From positions 44,023,011 to 44,087,010 of the forward strand of contig OX439008.1 of the NCBI GenBank assembly GCA_949316495.1: a DNA stretch of 64,000 nucleotides, read 5' to 3'. The stretch is from Amphiduros pacificus. Its lineage: Eukaryota > Annelida > Polychaeta > Phyllodocida > Hesionidae. Below, piece by piece: positions 10,335 through 22,715 of this stretch. The notes beneath the pieces are model-generated. The model saw only the letters and a list, made by a program, of their open reading frames with translations. It was not told where the DNA came from and ran no database searches. How positions within the stretch are numbered: position 1 is the stretch's first letter; each line of letters begins with the position of its first letter. Position numbers and translations under genes: made by a program.

Positions 10335-13300
10335 TCAACATGATGTGCCGGATGCAGATGTCTTTGTTGTAATAACACGGAAATTACACTCAACCTGATG
10401 TTGACTTGACTGGTCGCCTAAGGATAAGCCTTGACAGACCTCTTCATTTAAACACCAGATGGCGCACTCAGTTGCTGTCATCATATACATGGTTTGGACG
10501 GTTTGATCCTTTTCAAAGTAGACAGCTCCATTGAAACCTGTAGTCGAGAATGTGGCCAGCCTCTGTCTGGAATTGTTGATTCCCATGACCTTGTACATAA
10601 CAGAACTTGGACCTGGAGAATATGGATATATATATTATATATATTAAAAGTAACGCTGAAAAATGTATTTAAATAGTTTAATGAAGAAGTGGATACAGAC
10701 CAGAAGGAGAAGTGCATCCAAGGTCCGTCAAGGTGGTCTGACTCAGCTTTTTGGATGTAAGATGCGTAGGCGATGCACAGGTAGTTGGAACTATTTGTGA
10801 TAATACAGAAGCTGGAGAGTAGTATTTTGTCCAACACCAGTCAGAATTGCAGTTTATGGCATTACCATACATATGAACCACCAGCTTATTTCTGTTTAGA
10901 GGTAGGGCTTCCAGGACTATGATTGATGTACCCTGAAGCCCAACTTTGACCAGGTTAGTGTTGTTGTGTATTACAGATATAGGAAAATGTGCCACCATTT
11001 GGTTCGAACTCACATCCAGCTCTTGCAATCCACTCAAACTATTCAACACATGTTCATCAAGGGAAGTAATAGAATTTTGAGATACGTCTAGTTTTTTCAG
11101 TGATGACCCAATCAGGGAGACATCTGGGAATGTTGTAAGTGCATTGTCCCTAAGAATTAGTTCCAATAATCCTGTGGACGTTGCTAGATAGTCTTTATTT
11201 ACAGTAGCAATATCATTCATATCAATCTGCAGGTATTTTAAAGATCTCCCAATTGGTCTCAAATCTGGAAAACTTACAAGTTTGATATTTCGGAATTCAA
11301 TTCTTTCCAGACCGTTTAATCCTTGGAGATACAGTGGATTGACCTGGCTGATATGACAGCCATAGAACTTTAAACTTTTCAGGGAACTACCAATTGCGGA
11401 AAGGTTGGGAAATTGGGTTATCTGGGTCATCCATTGGAAGTTAATAGCCTCCAGCCCAGTGAGCCCTACCAAATGACCATCACTGCCATCATAGTTTCCC
11501 AGGGAATTGCTATCCAGGTCCAGATCCTTCAATGATGGACCTATAGCAGACATATCTGGCATCTGTGCTATTTGATTCCTCTTCAGATTCAGCTTTTTTA
11601 ATTTTGTCAGACCAACCAAAAGGTTTGGATTTACTGTTGATATGCTATTTCTTTCTAGTTTGAGGGTGACCAATGATGAGCCAATATTCCTTAAGTCTGG
11701 AAATGCAGTTAATAGATTCTTGTACAAATCCAATTCTGCCAGTGCACTTACGCCAATAAGATGATTTGTATTAACGGTACTGATTTTGCATTGCTCGAGA
11801 TACAAAAATATTAAAGTTGAGCCAACTGGCCTGATATCGGGAAACGCCATTAGATCATTTCTTGCTAAAGTCAAGGATTCTATCGCGGTCAAGTCTTGCA
11901 AGTTAAAGTTGGATAATGATAAACTGTTCATTATCAAATCCAGAGTCTTTATTGAGGCTCCTCCTGTGCCCAGGGTTGGAAGCTGTGTCAATCGATTAGA
12001 ACCCAAATCTAAGGTTTCCAGGCCGGTTAGAGTCTTAACATGGTCGGTGTTAAACGTTAAAATTTGATTGATAAATATATTAATGAATTTAAGAGACGCT
12101 CCAATAGCAGAGAGATTTGGAAATGCTGTAAATGAATTGCTATTCAATTCCAGCTCCTCCAGACCGGTAACCCCTGTCAGGTGATCGGGATTCAAAGAGC
12201 TCATGCTATTACCAACAAGCTTCAGAATCTTCAAACTGGGGCCTATTCCCCGGAGGTCAGGGAATGAGGTCAGCTTACAATAGAACATGTTGATTTCCCT
12301 CAGAGACACTAATCCTGACAGATGACTTGCAGAAATAGACGTAATCCCATTATTATTAGATATACCAATATATAATAGAGATGCACCAATAACAGAGAAA
12401 TCGGGAAAGCTATTAAGCTTGTTTCCCTTCAATTCTATTGATTCTAAGACTGACAAATGAGCCAAATTGGGTACAGACGTTATATCATTATAACCAAGCT
12501 CCAGTATTCTCAATGTACCTCCAATTAATGATAGGTCAGGGAAGGTCGTTAATTCATTATTCCCTAAATCAAGTTCTTCTAATGAGGACAAGCCAGAAAA
12601 CAAATTTGCGTTGATATTTGTTACTTGGTTATAATTTATGTTAATCTTTTTCAAATGTGAACCAATAACTGTGACATCAGGAAAGGACGTCAGCTGATTA
12701 CTGCTCAGGTCCAGGTCCTCTAAGACAGCTAGAGAGGCAAGGTCATTTTGGGACAAAGAAGATATTTGGTTATGATTCAGAACCAATCGTAGCAATGTTG
12801 CTCCAACATCTGCCAGATTTGGAAAACTGGAAAATATATTAGAGCCTAGATTTATATTCTCTAACCCGGTCAAGCCTATCAAACTATTTGGTGGTATTTC
12901 TTTGATTTTGTTGTTGGTAATATCCAAGTGCTTCACCGAAGGTCCAAGTGGACTTAGCACTGGGAATTCTGTGAAGTACCCCTTAGTATCAAAATCAGCA
13001 TACATTTTAATGATGAGTGTTTGTAATCTACTGAAAACTGTCAATTTATCTAGTTCTATATTCGTCAATCCAGTGTCAGCCAGATCGAGTATCAACAACG
13101 AGGAGCCAATTGGTTTCAAATCTGGGAATATATATAAAGGGTTATTTCCCAAATTCAGTTCCTCAAGTCCAGTTAATCCAACCAGATTTTTACAATCAAC
13201 TGTGGATATCTCATTGCCAACAAGCACAAGAACTTTGAGACTATTGCCAATATATCTAAAATCAGGAAATGTGGAGAGTTTATTGTAGGTAAGGTCTATG

Positions 13301-13452
13301 GTGGAGGCATTAACTGGGACTCCAGGGGGCGTGTTTACCAATCCTCCTGACTTATGAGTGTATACTCCATTGATGAACGTCGGATCATCTGCACAGCACA
13401 TCTGAACTACCACAACAATCACAAGCAAAACATACAACTTGATCCCCATCAT
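10335..13452 (-). CDS. secreted leucine-rich-repeat protein with C-terminal PAN/apple-like domain
   Basis: This is probably a secreted binding protein. I read two coding exons, 13452-10701 and 10612-10335, joined across an 88-bp intron, for about 1009 aa. I start at the ATG at 13452 (or 13449) because GCGTATTTTCAG just before it is a splice acceptor; the few codons upstream would be intron. A signal peptide (hydrophobic LYVLLVIVVVV, cleavage near CCA-DDP) leads into about 18 double LRR units of 45-46 aa. These alternate a LTGLEELDLGSN-type repeat with an FPDL-IGSSLK-type repeat. A Cys-bounded LRR C-terminal cap follows (NCNSDWCW to DLGC). The second exon encodes ECAIWCLNEEVCQG and more Cys, as in PAN/apple domains. 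There is no membrane segment. The phase fits at the junction, but the donor (TCTG/GTCTGT) is weak. Without the splice the product ends SGLYPLLH. Confidence 0.85.
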
Positions 13453-13677
13453 CTGAAAATACGCAGCGAAAATCACAATTCAGTTTCAATTTTTTCTTTG
13501 TTTAATATATTATCTTTACTTCATCTGATTATGGCGGAGTTTACACTAAACCCATTAATTACCAACCTCAGATATGTGGCTCTACGTTTAGGTGTGTAAA
13601 TATATTCCATCCAACTGAATGTCTGTCGCATTCAAACTGTTCCTCCGTTATCATTGACTGGTCCAATCCCGCTAGGA

Positions 13678-13686
13678 CCTTTTATA
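13678..13686 (-). promoter_or_regulatory. TATA box candidate of the LRR-PAN gene
   Basis: TATAAAAGG on the minus strand, about 225 bp upstream of the splice acceptor at the start codon. It implies a short non-coding first exon beginning near 13650 and an intron ending at 13453. Position and match are good, but no transcript data are available. Confidence 0.5.
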
Positions 13687-13825
13687 TGATGCCTGGGTCC
13701 CCGACGTCAGGGGAGGACTGGCACTCACACAACCCTCATTTATGTATCTTTCTAACTTTTATGAGATCTATTAATAAATGAAAGAATTCCTAATGGTGTA
13801 TCGATCCAAAAACCTTTCTAATAGT

Positions 13826-14240
13826 AATAAAAATATGTTTGTCTCAGACGATATCAATAGTAATGCAAATACATAAAAAGAAGCAGTAATCTGTAACTCA
13901 TCTTTCATTTGAATCTAACCAGTTTCTAGTTGATTCTCTGTAGGTAGGTATATAAGGTTAGCATGTAGTTATTTATATTGAATATGAGGTGTGTCATATA
14001 ATGTCCAGACACATTTTATATATTTAACTTGAACTCATAAAACAGAAAATTGTAATAAGCCAAAGAAAGTCAGTTACATATTTTTCTGGAGAAGTCATGA
14101 TCATATGGAAAGAAGTCCGGTAGGATGTTAGTTTCATGGGGGGTTAATGTGTTGATTAATGAGTTCATTCATTAGAGAAATCAAGATGGCCGAATGCTGG
14201 TTGAGAAAGTGCTTGATTTCTCCTAATGGAAGTACACGTC
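13826..14240. repeat. dispersed repeat X, copy 2
   Basis: Collinear with 1725-2160 in the same orientation. This copy lies about 140 bp upstream of the TATA candidate of the LRR gene. Copy 1 has no such gene beside it, so the block is more likely a mobile or duplicated element than a conserved promoter. Confidence 0.8.
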
Positions 14241-14692
14241 ATGTTTATATGCATTTCACATATCCAGAATATGAGATTCGGGATCAGCTTTCCGATATTT
14301 TGGCCAATGTGACCAAGTTTCATAATTTTTTTTAAAGAATTGAACAAACTTATTTTATGAGATAAATGTGATGGCAGTAAATATTATTTGTAGTGCTTTG
14401 CCAAATATCACATTTAGATGATTTTGAAATTCGGTGCCTGTGACCTTGAAAATATTTATATATATAAATCGGTGCCTGTGACCTTGAAAATAGTTATATA
14501 TATGCTGAATATTGATAGACAAAATGCACAAAAACACCTCACATAAATTGAACGATGATTGAATTAGGACCTTTCACATTTTGCGCCATATGATCAATAA
14601 TAGTTTTACGATACAAAAGCCGATATATCACCTGGACATATAGCTATATATGATGGCATTGTTTGTGTGCGGCCTTGCAACTGTGTGACCCC
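14241..14692. other. AT-rich sequence with one short duplication
   Basis: The only structure seen is a two-copy direct repeat of about 40 bp (GGTGCCTGTGACCTTGAAAA plus a TATATA tract) at 14434-14505. Confidence 0.5.
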
Positions 14693-15480
14693 GTGTATGT
14701 GAAGCCACAGGGAATCTGAAAAGCTATGATAGTGTTGAAATTGTGTGATCAATGTCAATTCCCCCTTTACTTATATACAACTAAAGGGATGAAAGCTGAA
14801 ATCACACCCTTGGATGAGATCATTTTCATTCCATGTATAAAGTTATTAATTTTACATTTATGACCTTGAGGTGTGGATATTTCTAATCTGTATCATCCAT
14901 TCTTTAATTTCAGTGTTTCAAAACTTAACCTAGCCTTACCTTAAGTAATATTTCTGCCCAAATCTGAGATCCCTTGTACAAAAATCAGAAAAGCCTGTGA
15001 TCCAATAGAGGGAATGGTGGAAATCAATAGTGTCCCATATGATACTTTTATCCTGTGCTCAGTGGGGCGTGACAATGCCTTGTAGCTCTTTGCAAATAGT
15101 ATGAGCTATTAAACAATAGGGGGCGTAAAATTTGTATGTTTCTTAGGGAATGATATTATTTCCAGGGTGTTCCACCACCCAACCACCGGTCTTTTCTTAT
15201 TTCTCTTGGAACACAATTTTCAGCTTCATCAAACAAATATTTTTGAAAGCCATAAGGTAAAGTTTTCACTTTTTAAAAATGCTTTGGTATCTTATCATTG
15301 AATGGATGATATCCTTTAAATTTTAGGATGTACATAATCTGATTTCAAACATCAGATTGACATAAATGTGGTGCAAGAGCTTTCATGCCCTTAGTTTATA
15401 TATATATAGTAATGCTATATATAGACACATGGCCGAGATCAAACCTATTTTTATCATTTGGTTTGCAGACAGCTCATGTG
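14693..15480 (+). repeat. dispersed repeat Y, copy 1
   Basis: About 790 bp matching the reverse complement of 51285-51966. Anchors in the same order include GTGTGATCAATGT, AACTAAAGGGATGAAAGCTG, GACAATGCCTTGTAG, ATATCCTTTAAATT and CATGCCCTTAGTTTA, with much divergence and several indels between. No open frame is shared. The ends are not sharp and no terminal inverted repeat was found, so the class is unknown. Confidence 0.75.
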
Positions 15481-15539
15481 TGAAGCTATCAATAGTAACA
15501 AAGGCAGGACCCAGGTACAAACATGTCAGGGGTGGAAAC

Positions 15540-16935
15540 TCACCACCTCCTATCTTCTCTGTGCCTCCTGTCCCTGGGAGGGGGACCTATTGGGTAACTT
15601 ACCACCTCCTACCTTCTCTGTGCCTCCTGTCCCCGGGAGGGGGGACTTATGGGGTAATTCACCACCTCTAACCTTCTCTGTGCCTCCTGTCTCTGGGAGG
15701 GGGACCTATGGGGTAAGGGGCGATCCATTTGATTTTTGTGGGGTGGGGTGGGAGATTTTGGAAAAAAAATTTATTCACCCACCCCACACCAGAAAAAAAA
15801 TTTATTCACCCACCCCACACCAGAAAAAAAAATTATTCATCCACCCTACCAAAGAAAAAATAATTATTCATCCAGTACTGCTGTCCCACCCCACCCCACA
15901 AAAATCAAATGGATCGCCCCTAACAAGAAAAAAAATTTATTCACCCACCCCACACCAGAAAAAAAATTTATTCACCCACCCCACACCAGAAAAAAAAATT
16001 ATTCATCCACCCTACCAAAGAAAAAAAAATTATTCATCCAGTACTGCTGTCCCACCCCACCCCACAAAAATCAAATGGATCGCCCCTAACTTACCACCTC
16101 CTACCTTCTCTGTGCCTCCTGTCCCCGGGAGGGGGGACTTTATGGGGTAATTCACCACCTCTAACCTTCTCTGTGCCTCCTGTCCCTGGGAGGGGGGATT
16201 TATGGGGTAATTCACCACCTCTAACCTTCTCTGTGCCCCCTGTCCCTGGGAGGGGAGGACTTATGGGGTAATTCACCACCTCTAACCTTCTCTGTGCCTC
16301 CTGTCCCTGGGAGGGGGGACTTATGGGGTAATTCACCACGTCTAACCTTCTCTGTGCCTCCTGTCCCTGGGAGGGGGGATTTATGGGGTAATTCACCACC
16401 TCTAACCTTCTCTGTGCCTCCTGTCCCTGGGAGGGAGGACTTATGGGGGTAATTCACCACCTCTAACCTTCTTTGAGCCTCCTGTCCCCGGGAGAGGGGA
16501 TTGATGGGGTCATTCACCACCTCTAACCTTCTTTGAGCCTCCTGTCCCTGGGAGAGGGGACTGATGGGGTAATTCACCACCTCTAACCTTCTTTGAGCCG
16601 CCTGTCCCTGGGAGAGGGGACTGATGGGGTAATTCACCACCTCTAACCTTCTTTGAGCCTTCTGTCCCTGGGAGAGGGGACTGATGGGGTAATTCACCAC
16701 CTCTAACCGTCTTTGAGCCGCCTGTCCCTGGGAGAGGGGACCGATGGGGTAATTCACCACCTCTAACCGTCTTTGAGCCTCCTGTCCCTGGGAGGGGGGA
16801 CTTATGGGGTAATTCACCACCTCTAATTTTCTCTGACTTGTGGGGTAATTCTCTGTGCCCCCTGTCCCTGGGAGGGGGGACTTACGGGGTAATTCACCAC
16901 CTATAACCTTCTCTGAGCCTCCTGTCCCTGGGAAA
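15540..16935. repeat. 60-bp minisatellite
   Basis: About 16-17 copies of a unit containing ACCACCTCTAACCTTCT, CCTCCTGTCCCTGGGAGG and GACTTATGGGGTAATTC. Sub-types differ in CTCTGTGCC versus TTTGAGCC and in GAGGGGGGA versus GAGAGGGGA, and these are grouped along the array. The copy near 15714 is split by a small transposon (15717-16086). Long frames on both strands are a by-product of the 60-bp period. Confidence 0.95.
15717..16086. mobile_element. small inverted-repeat transposon (MITE) with TAA duplication
   Basis: The ends are near-perfect inverted repeats of more than 30 bp: GGGGCGATCCATTTGATTTT at 15717 and its complement ending at 15920 and again at 16086. The flanks are TAA at 15714-15716 and TAA at 16087-16089, so the minisatellite unit GGGGTAACTTACC was split with a 3-bp duplication. 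That fits PIF/Harbinger-like elements, though the class is inferred. The right part (about 165 bp) is present twice in tandem; the basic element is about 204 bp. There is no coding capacity. Confidence 0.8.
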
Positions 16936-17511
16936 CAACAAATGACTGGCAAATGTTGGAATATTTCAAGTCAAAAGTGTTTTCAATTATCCCTAAATTG
17001 GCACTCCTTTGATTTTTGCAAATAATTATCATGATTTAATCATTCATAGCATACATGCTTGTCACGCTTCTAATACAATATATTTATTGCCTGTGATAAT
17101 AATTTAATTAATAAATAATATGCAATAACAACTTGAATGACCCCATTCAAAATAATGTAGTTGGAAAGGACAAAAGACACATTTTAATATTCATGAACAA
17201 TTATCAAGAGGATATTAGTTTGAGTGCATAAATATCACACTGAGAGACAACAATATGAACCTTCAAATGTCATGAACATTAATGCGTACACTTGCCCGCA
17301 GTTCTTTACGAATTCATATTATACAATTCATAATAAACTCAAATGAATCATCATATAATTCCAAAATAACCTGAATTAATTAGCACTTTAGTCCCGGAAA
17401 TAACAACTTAATGGCATCCATTGTCTTAAAGGTCAAATGTTCATAACAAAAGTTGGTTCAATATAAATGTCAATCCATTGCACATATGTAAAGCATGGGC
17501 CGTGTGTAGAG
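16936..17511. other. AT-rich spacer between two arrays
   Basis: No gene, RNA or repeat recognised. Confidence 0.4.
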
Positions 17512-20500
17512 CAGATGATAAACACTCACGTCAGCCACGCGAGTCATGTTTCTTTATTATATAAGAGAATATACCGCTAGATGATAAACACTCACGTCAT
17601 CCATGCAAGTCATGTTTCGTTATTATATAAGAGAATTACCGCTAGATGATAAACACTCACGTCAGCCACGCGAGTCATGTTTCGTCATTATATAAAAGAA
17701 TATACCGCTAGATGATAAACACTCACGTCAGCCACGCGAGTCATGTTTCTTTATCATATAAGAGAATATACCGCTAGATGATAAACACTCACGTCAGCCA
17801 TGCGAGTCATGTTTCGTTATTATATAAGAGAATTACCACTAGATGATAAACACTCACGTCAGCCACGCGAGTCATGTTTCATTATTATATAAAAGAATAT
17901 ACCGCTAGATGATAAACACTCACGTCAGCCACACAAGTCATGTTTCGTCATTATATAAGAGAATTACTGCTAGATGATAAACACTCACGTCAGCCACGCA
18001 AGTCATGTTTCTTGATTATATAAGAGAATATACCGCTAGATGGTAAACACTCACGTCAGCCATGCGAGTCATGTTTCGTCATTATAAAAGAGAATTACCG
18101 CTAGATGATAAACACTCACGTCAGCCACGCGAGTCATGTTTCGTCATTATATAAGAGAATTACCGCTAGATGATAAACACTCACGTCAGCCACGCGAGTC
18201 ATGTTTCTTTATCATATAAGAGAATATACTGCCAGATGATTAACACTCACGTCAGCCACGCGAGTCATGTTTCTTTATTATATAAGAGAATTACCGCTAG
18301 ATGATAAACACTCCCGTCAGCCATGCGAGTCATGTTTCTTTATTATATAAGAGAATATACCGCTAGATGATAAACACTCACGTCAGCCACGCGAGTCATG
18401 TTGTTACCCACTAATGGAGAGTATCCGTCATTGGGGGACGTGGACGGGGGATCAATACTCTACCAATAGATAGATACTCTAATCTGCTCTACTCTACCGT
18501 ACTGTACTGTACAATAAGCATAGCTCGCTAACTCGCTGGCTGTGAGTTGGGGCACGGTTCCTAGCTACCCTATATACCCTCGTGAAGGTGACAGGCAATA
18601 AGGACTGCAGACACAGGATATACACGACACAATAGTTACCTTTATTCGGTGCTGTGATTCTTCCTTGTCTGGCTAGGCCGGCATGGCAATGAGCGAGGCA
18701 TGTGAACTACCCAAATGCATGATACTTATGAGATCCTATCTATACACAAAACACCCAAGTCTATGCAGTCACGATACTGAGAGTCGTGGATCTTCTGTGG
18801 CAAGTGGTCGCTCTATCTCCGTCTGTTCATCTCTGGTTCTGTTCTCCCTGGATCCAACGGTTGCGCGCCTCTTTTAAGGGGTCATTCCACGTCATCTGTG
18901 GGGGCTTGCCTACGTGGCTTCCTCACGCATCATCGGATGGACTCGTCTTGCCTGCGTATCCAACATGGGCTCGTCTGTCTGCACGTGATCTCTCAGAGTG
19001 GTGGTTATGGCGACTCATCAACCATCAATATCGTTCGTGATTGTCTATGAATGTCTATATGTTTCCAAGAGTCTCTGGGTGTGTAATCTATATCCTACAA
19101 TGTTTCGTCATTATATAAGAGAATATACAGCTAGATGATAAACACTCCCGTCAGCCATTCAAGTCATGTTTCGTCATTATATAAGAGAATATACCGCTAG
19201 ATGGTACACTCACGTCAGCCATGCGAGTCATGTTTCGTCATTATATAAGAGAATTACCGCTAGATGATAAACATTCACGTCAGCCACGCAAGTCATGTTT
19301 TGTCATTATATAATAGAATTTACCGCTGGAGATAAACACTCACGTCAGCCACCCGAGTCATGTTTCTTTATTATATAAGAGAATATACTGCCAGATGATA
19401 AACACTCACGTCAGCCACGCGAGTCATGTTTCTTTATTATATAAGAGAATTACCGCTAGATGATAAACACTCCCGTCAGCCATGCAAGTCATGTTTCGTC
19501 ATTATATAAGAGAATATACCGCTAGATGACAAACACTCACGTCAGCCACGCGAGTCATGTTTCTTTATTATATAAGAGAATTACCGCTAGATGATAAACA
19601 CTCACGTCAGCCACGCGAGTCATGTTTCTTTATTATATAAGAGAATATACCGCTAGATGATAAACACTCCCGTCAGACACGTGAGTCATGTTTCTTTATT
19701 ATATAAGAGAATTATCGCTTGATGATAAACACTCCCCTCAGCCACGCGAGTCATGTTTCATTATTATATAAGAGAATATACCGCTAGATGATAAACACTC
19801 CCGTCAGCCACGCAAGTCATGTTTCTTTATTATATAAGAGAATATACCGCTAGATGATAAACACTCACGTCAGCCGCGCGAGTCATGTTTCTTTATTATA
19901 TAAGAGAATATACCGCTAGATGATAAACACTCCCGTCAGCCATGCGAGTCATGTTTAGTCAATATATAAGAGAATATACGGCTAGATGATAAACACTCAC
20001 GTCAGCCACGCAAGTCATGTTTCGTCATTATATAAGAGAATTACCGCTAGATAATGAACACTCACGTCAGCCATGCGAGTCATGTTTCGTCATTATATAA
20101 GAGAATTATCGCTAGATGATAAACACTCACGTCAACCATGCAAGTCATGTTTCTTTACTATATAAGAGAATATACCGCTAGATGATAAACACTCACGTCA
20201 GCCATGCGAGTCATGTTTCATTATTATATAAGAGAATTACCGCTAGATGATAAACACTCACGTCAGCCATGCGAGTCATGTTTCGTCATTATATAAAAGA
20301 ATATATCGCTAGATGATAAACACTCACGTCAGCCACGCAAGTCATGTTTCGTCATTATATAAGAGAATTACCGCTAGATGATAAACACTCACGTCAGCCA
20401 CGCGAGTCATGTTTCTTTATTATATAAGAGAATATACCGCTAGATGCTAAAACACTCACGTCAGCCACGCGAGTCATGTTTCTTTATTATATAAGAGAAT

Positions 20501-22343
20501 ATACCGCTAGATGATAAACACTCCCGTCAGCCATGCGAGTCATGTTTCGTCATTATAAAAGAGAATTAATGCTAGATGATAAACACTCACGTCAGCCACG
20601 CGAGTCATGTTTCTTTATTATATAAGAGAATTACCGCTAGTTGATAAACACTCACGTCAGCCACGCGAGTCATGTTTCTTTATTATATAAGAGAATTACC
20701 GCTAGTTGATAAACACTCACGTCAGCCACGCGAGTCATGTTTCTTTATTATATAAGAGAATATACCGCTAGATGATAAACACTCCCGTCAGCCATTCGAG
20801 TCATGTTTTGTCATTATATAAGGGAATATACCGCTAGATGGTAAACACTCACGTCAGCCATGCGAGTCATGTTTCTTTATTATATAAGAGAATTACCGCT
20901 AGATGATAAACACTCCCGTCAGCCACACGAGTCATGTTTCTTTATTATATAAGAGAATATACCGCTAGATGATAAACACTCACGTCAGCCGCGCGAGTCA
21001 TGTTTCTTTATTATATAAGATAATATACCGCTAGATGGTAAACACTCACGTCAGCCATGCGAGTTATGTTTCTTTATTATATAAGATAATATACCGCTAG
21101 ATGATAAACACTCCCGTCAGCCTTTCGAGTCATGTTTCGTCATTATATAAGAGAATATACCGCTAGATGGTAAACACTCACGTCAGCCATGCGAGTCATG
21201 TTTCGTCATTATATAAGAGAATTACCGCTAGATGATAAACATTCACGTCAGCCACGCAAGTCATGTTTCGTCATTATATAATAGAATTTACCGCTGGTGA
21301 TAAACACTCACGTCAGCCACGCGAGTCATGTTTCTTTATTATATAAGAGAATATACCGCTAGATGGTAAACACTCCCGTCAGCCATGTGAGTCATGTTTA
21401 GTCATTATATAAGAGAATATACCGCTAGATGATAAACACTAACGTCAGCCACGTGAGTCATGTTTCTTTATTATATAAGAGAATATACCGCTAGATGATA
21501 AACACTCACGTCAGCCGCGCGAGTCATGTTTCTTTATTATATAAGAGAATATACCGCTAGATGATAAACACTCACGTCAGCCATGTGAGTCATGTTTAGT
21601 CATTATATAAGAGAATATACTGCTAGATGATAAACACCAACGTCAGCCACGTGAGTCATGTTTCTTTATTATATAAGAGAATATACCGCTAGATGATAAA
21701 CACTCACGTCAGCCACACGAGTCATGTTTCTTTACTATATAAGAGAATATACCGCTAGATGATAAACACTCAAGTCAGCCATGCGAGTCATGTTTCGTCA
21801 TTATAAAAGAGAATTACCGCTAGATGATAAACACTCCCGTCAGCCATTCGAGTCATGTTTCGTCATTATATAAGAGAATTACCGCTAGATGATAAACACT
21901 CACGTCAGCCACGCGAGTCATGTTTCTTTATTATATAAGAAAATTACCGCTAGATGATAAACACTCACGTCAGCCACGCGAGTCATGTTTCTTTATTATA
22001 TAAGAAAATTACCGCTAGATGATAAACACTCACGTCAGCCACACGAGTTATGTTTCTTTATTATATAAGAAAATTAACGCTAGATGATAAACACTCACGT
22101 CAGCCACGCAAGTCATGTTTCGTCATTATATAATAGAATTTACCGCTGGTGATAAACACTCACGTCAGCCACGCGAGTCATGTTTCGTCATTATATAAGA
22201 GAATATACCGCTAGATGATAAACACTCACGTCAGCCACGCGAGTCATGTTTCTTTATTATATAAGAGAATATACCGTCAGATGATAAACACTCACGTCAG
22301 CCACGCGAGTCATGTTTTGTCATTATATAAGAGAATATACCAC
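17512..22343. repeat. 65-66-bp satellite array, about 4.8 kb including a 0.7-kb insertion
   Basis: Roughly 63 head-to-tail monomers. Each contains GATGATAAACACTCACGTCA, CCACGCGAGTCATGTTTC, TTATATAAGAGAAT and ACCGCTA. Variants recur: CGTCATTATA or CTTTATTATA, GAATATACCGC or GAATTACCGC, CACTCAC or CACTCCC. A distinctive monomer (TAATAGAATTTACCGCTGG) appears near 19311, 21279 and 22131, about 30 and 13 monomers apart, so blocks of monomers were copied together. The array is interrupted by a solo LTR at 18402-19099. Too regular for genes, with no long open frame. Confidence 0.97.
18402..19099. mobile_element. solo LTR (fossil LTR retrotransposon)
   Basis: A 698-bp insertion in the satellite that begins TGTTACCC and ends CCTACA (TG...CA), flanked by the 4-bp duplication ATGT at 18398-18401 and 19100-19103. 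No internal coding part is present, so this is the scar left when the two LTRs recombined. The family is undetermined. It is unrelated to the LTRs at 31172 and 35949. It is younger than the satellite monomers that it splits. Confidence 0.75.
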
Positions 22344-22467
22344 CATATGTAGAGAGTAGCTATTCCGAGTTTCCATGGTTTCTATTAGTTGTTTGAGTCA
22401 TACGATACACAGTGCTGGTGGCTTCGCTTAGATCTCCCCATTGTCAACAACACGGCCTCTACATATG
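22344..22467. repeat. small inverted-repeat unit at the satellite border
   Basis: CATATGTAGAG at 22344-22354 is repeated in inverted orientation as CTCTACATATG at 22457-22467, bounding 102 bp of unique sequence just where the satellite stops. It could be a tiny transposon or a chance palindrome. The sequence from 22468 to about 22715 holds nothing recognisable. Confidence 0.45.
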
Positions 22468-22715
22468 CCGCTGCCATCATTAATGAAAACGTGCATGTAG
22501 GATTGGCTATGACTATCCATAAAAATCTATGCAAAGATTGCTAAAAGAATAAATATTCTTACATATTAAACTTTGTTATTATTGGTTAGTGCCAAGGTCA
22601 AACAAATAATCTAAGGTCAAATTCATTGGATCATTGGATCAAGCAATTAGAGTCTTTCTCAGTAAAGGATCTAACATCCTAAAACGACTTTTTCTCAAAT
22701 AACCTAGATGCTCTC

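Noticed and set aside
13453-13476. Upstream in-frame start of the LRR gene (MIFAAYFQ)
   Set aside because: The bases before ATG 13452 form a splice acceptor (GCGTATTTTCAG), and the signal peptide is better placed from the later ATG.
18683-19040. Open frames inside the solo LTR
   Set aside because: LTRs do not normally encode protein, and the frames show no recognisable domain.
17512-22343. CRISPR-like array
   Set aside because: Units are head to tail without unique spacers, and the surroundings are eukaryotic.
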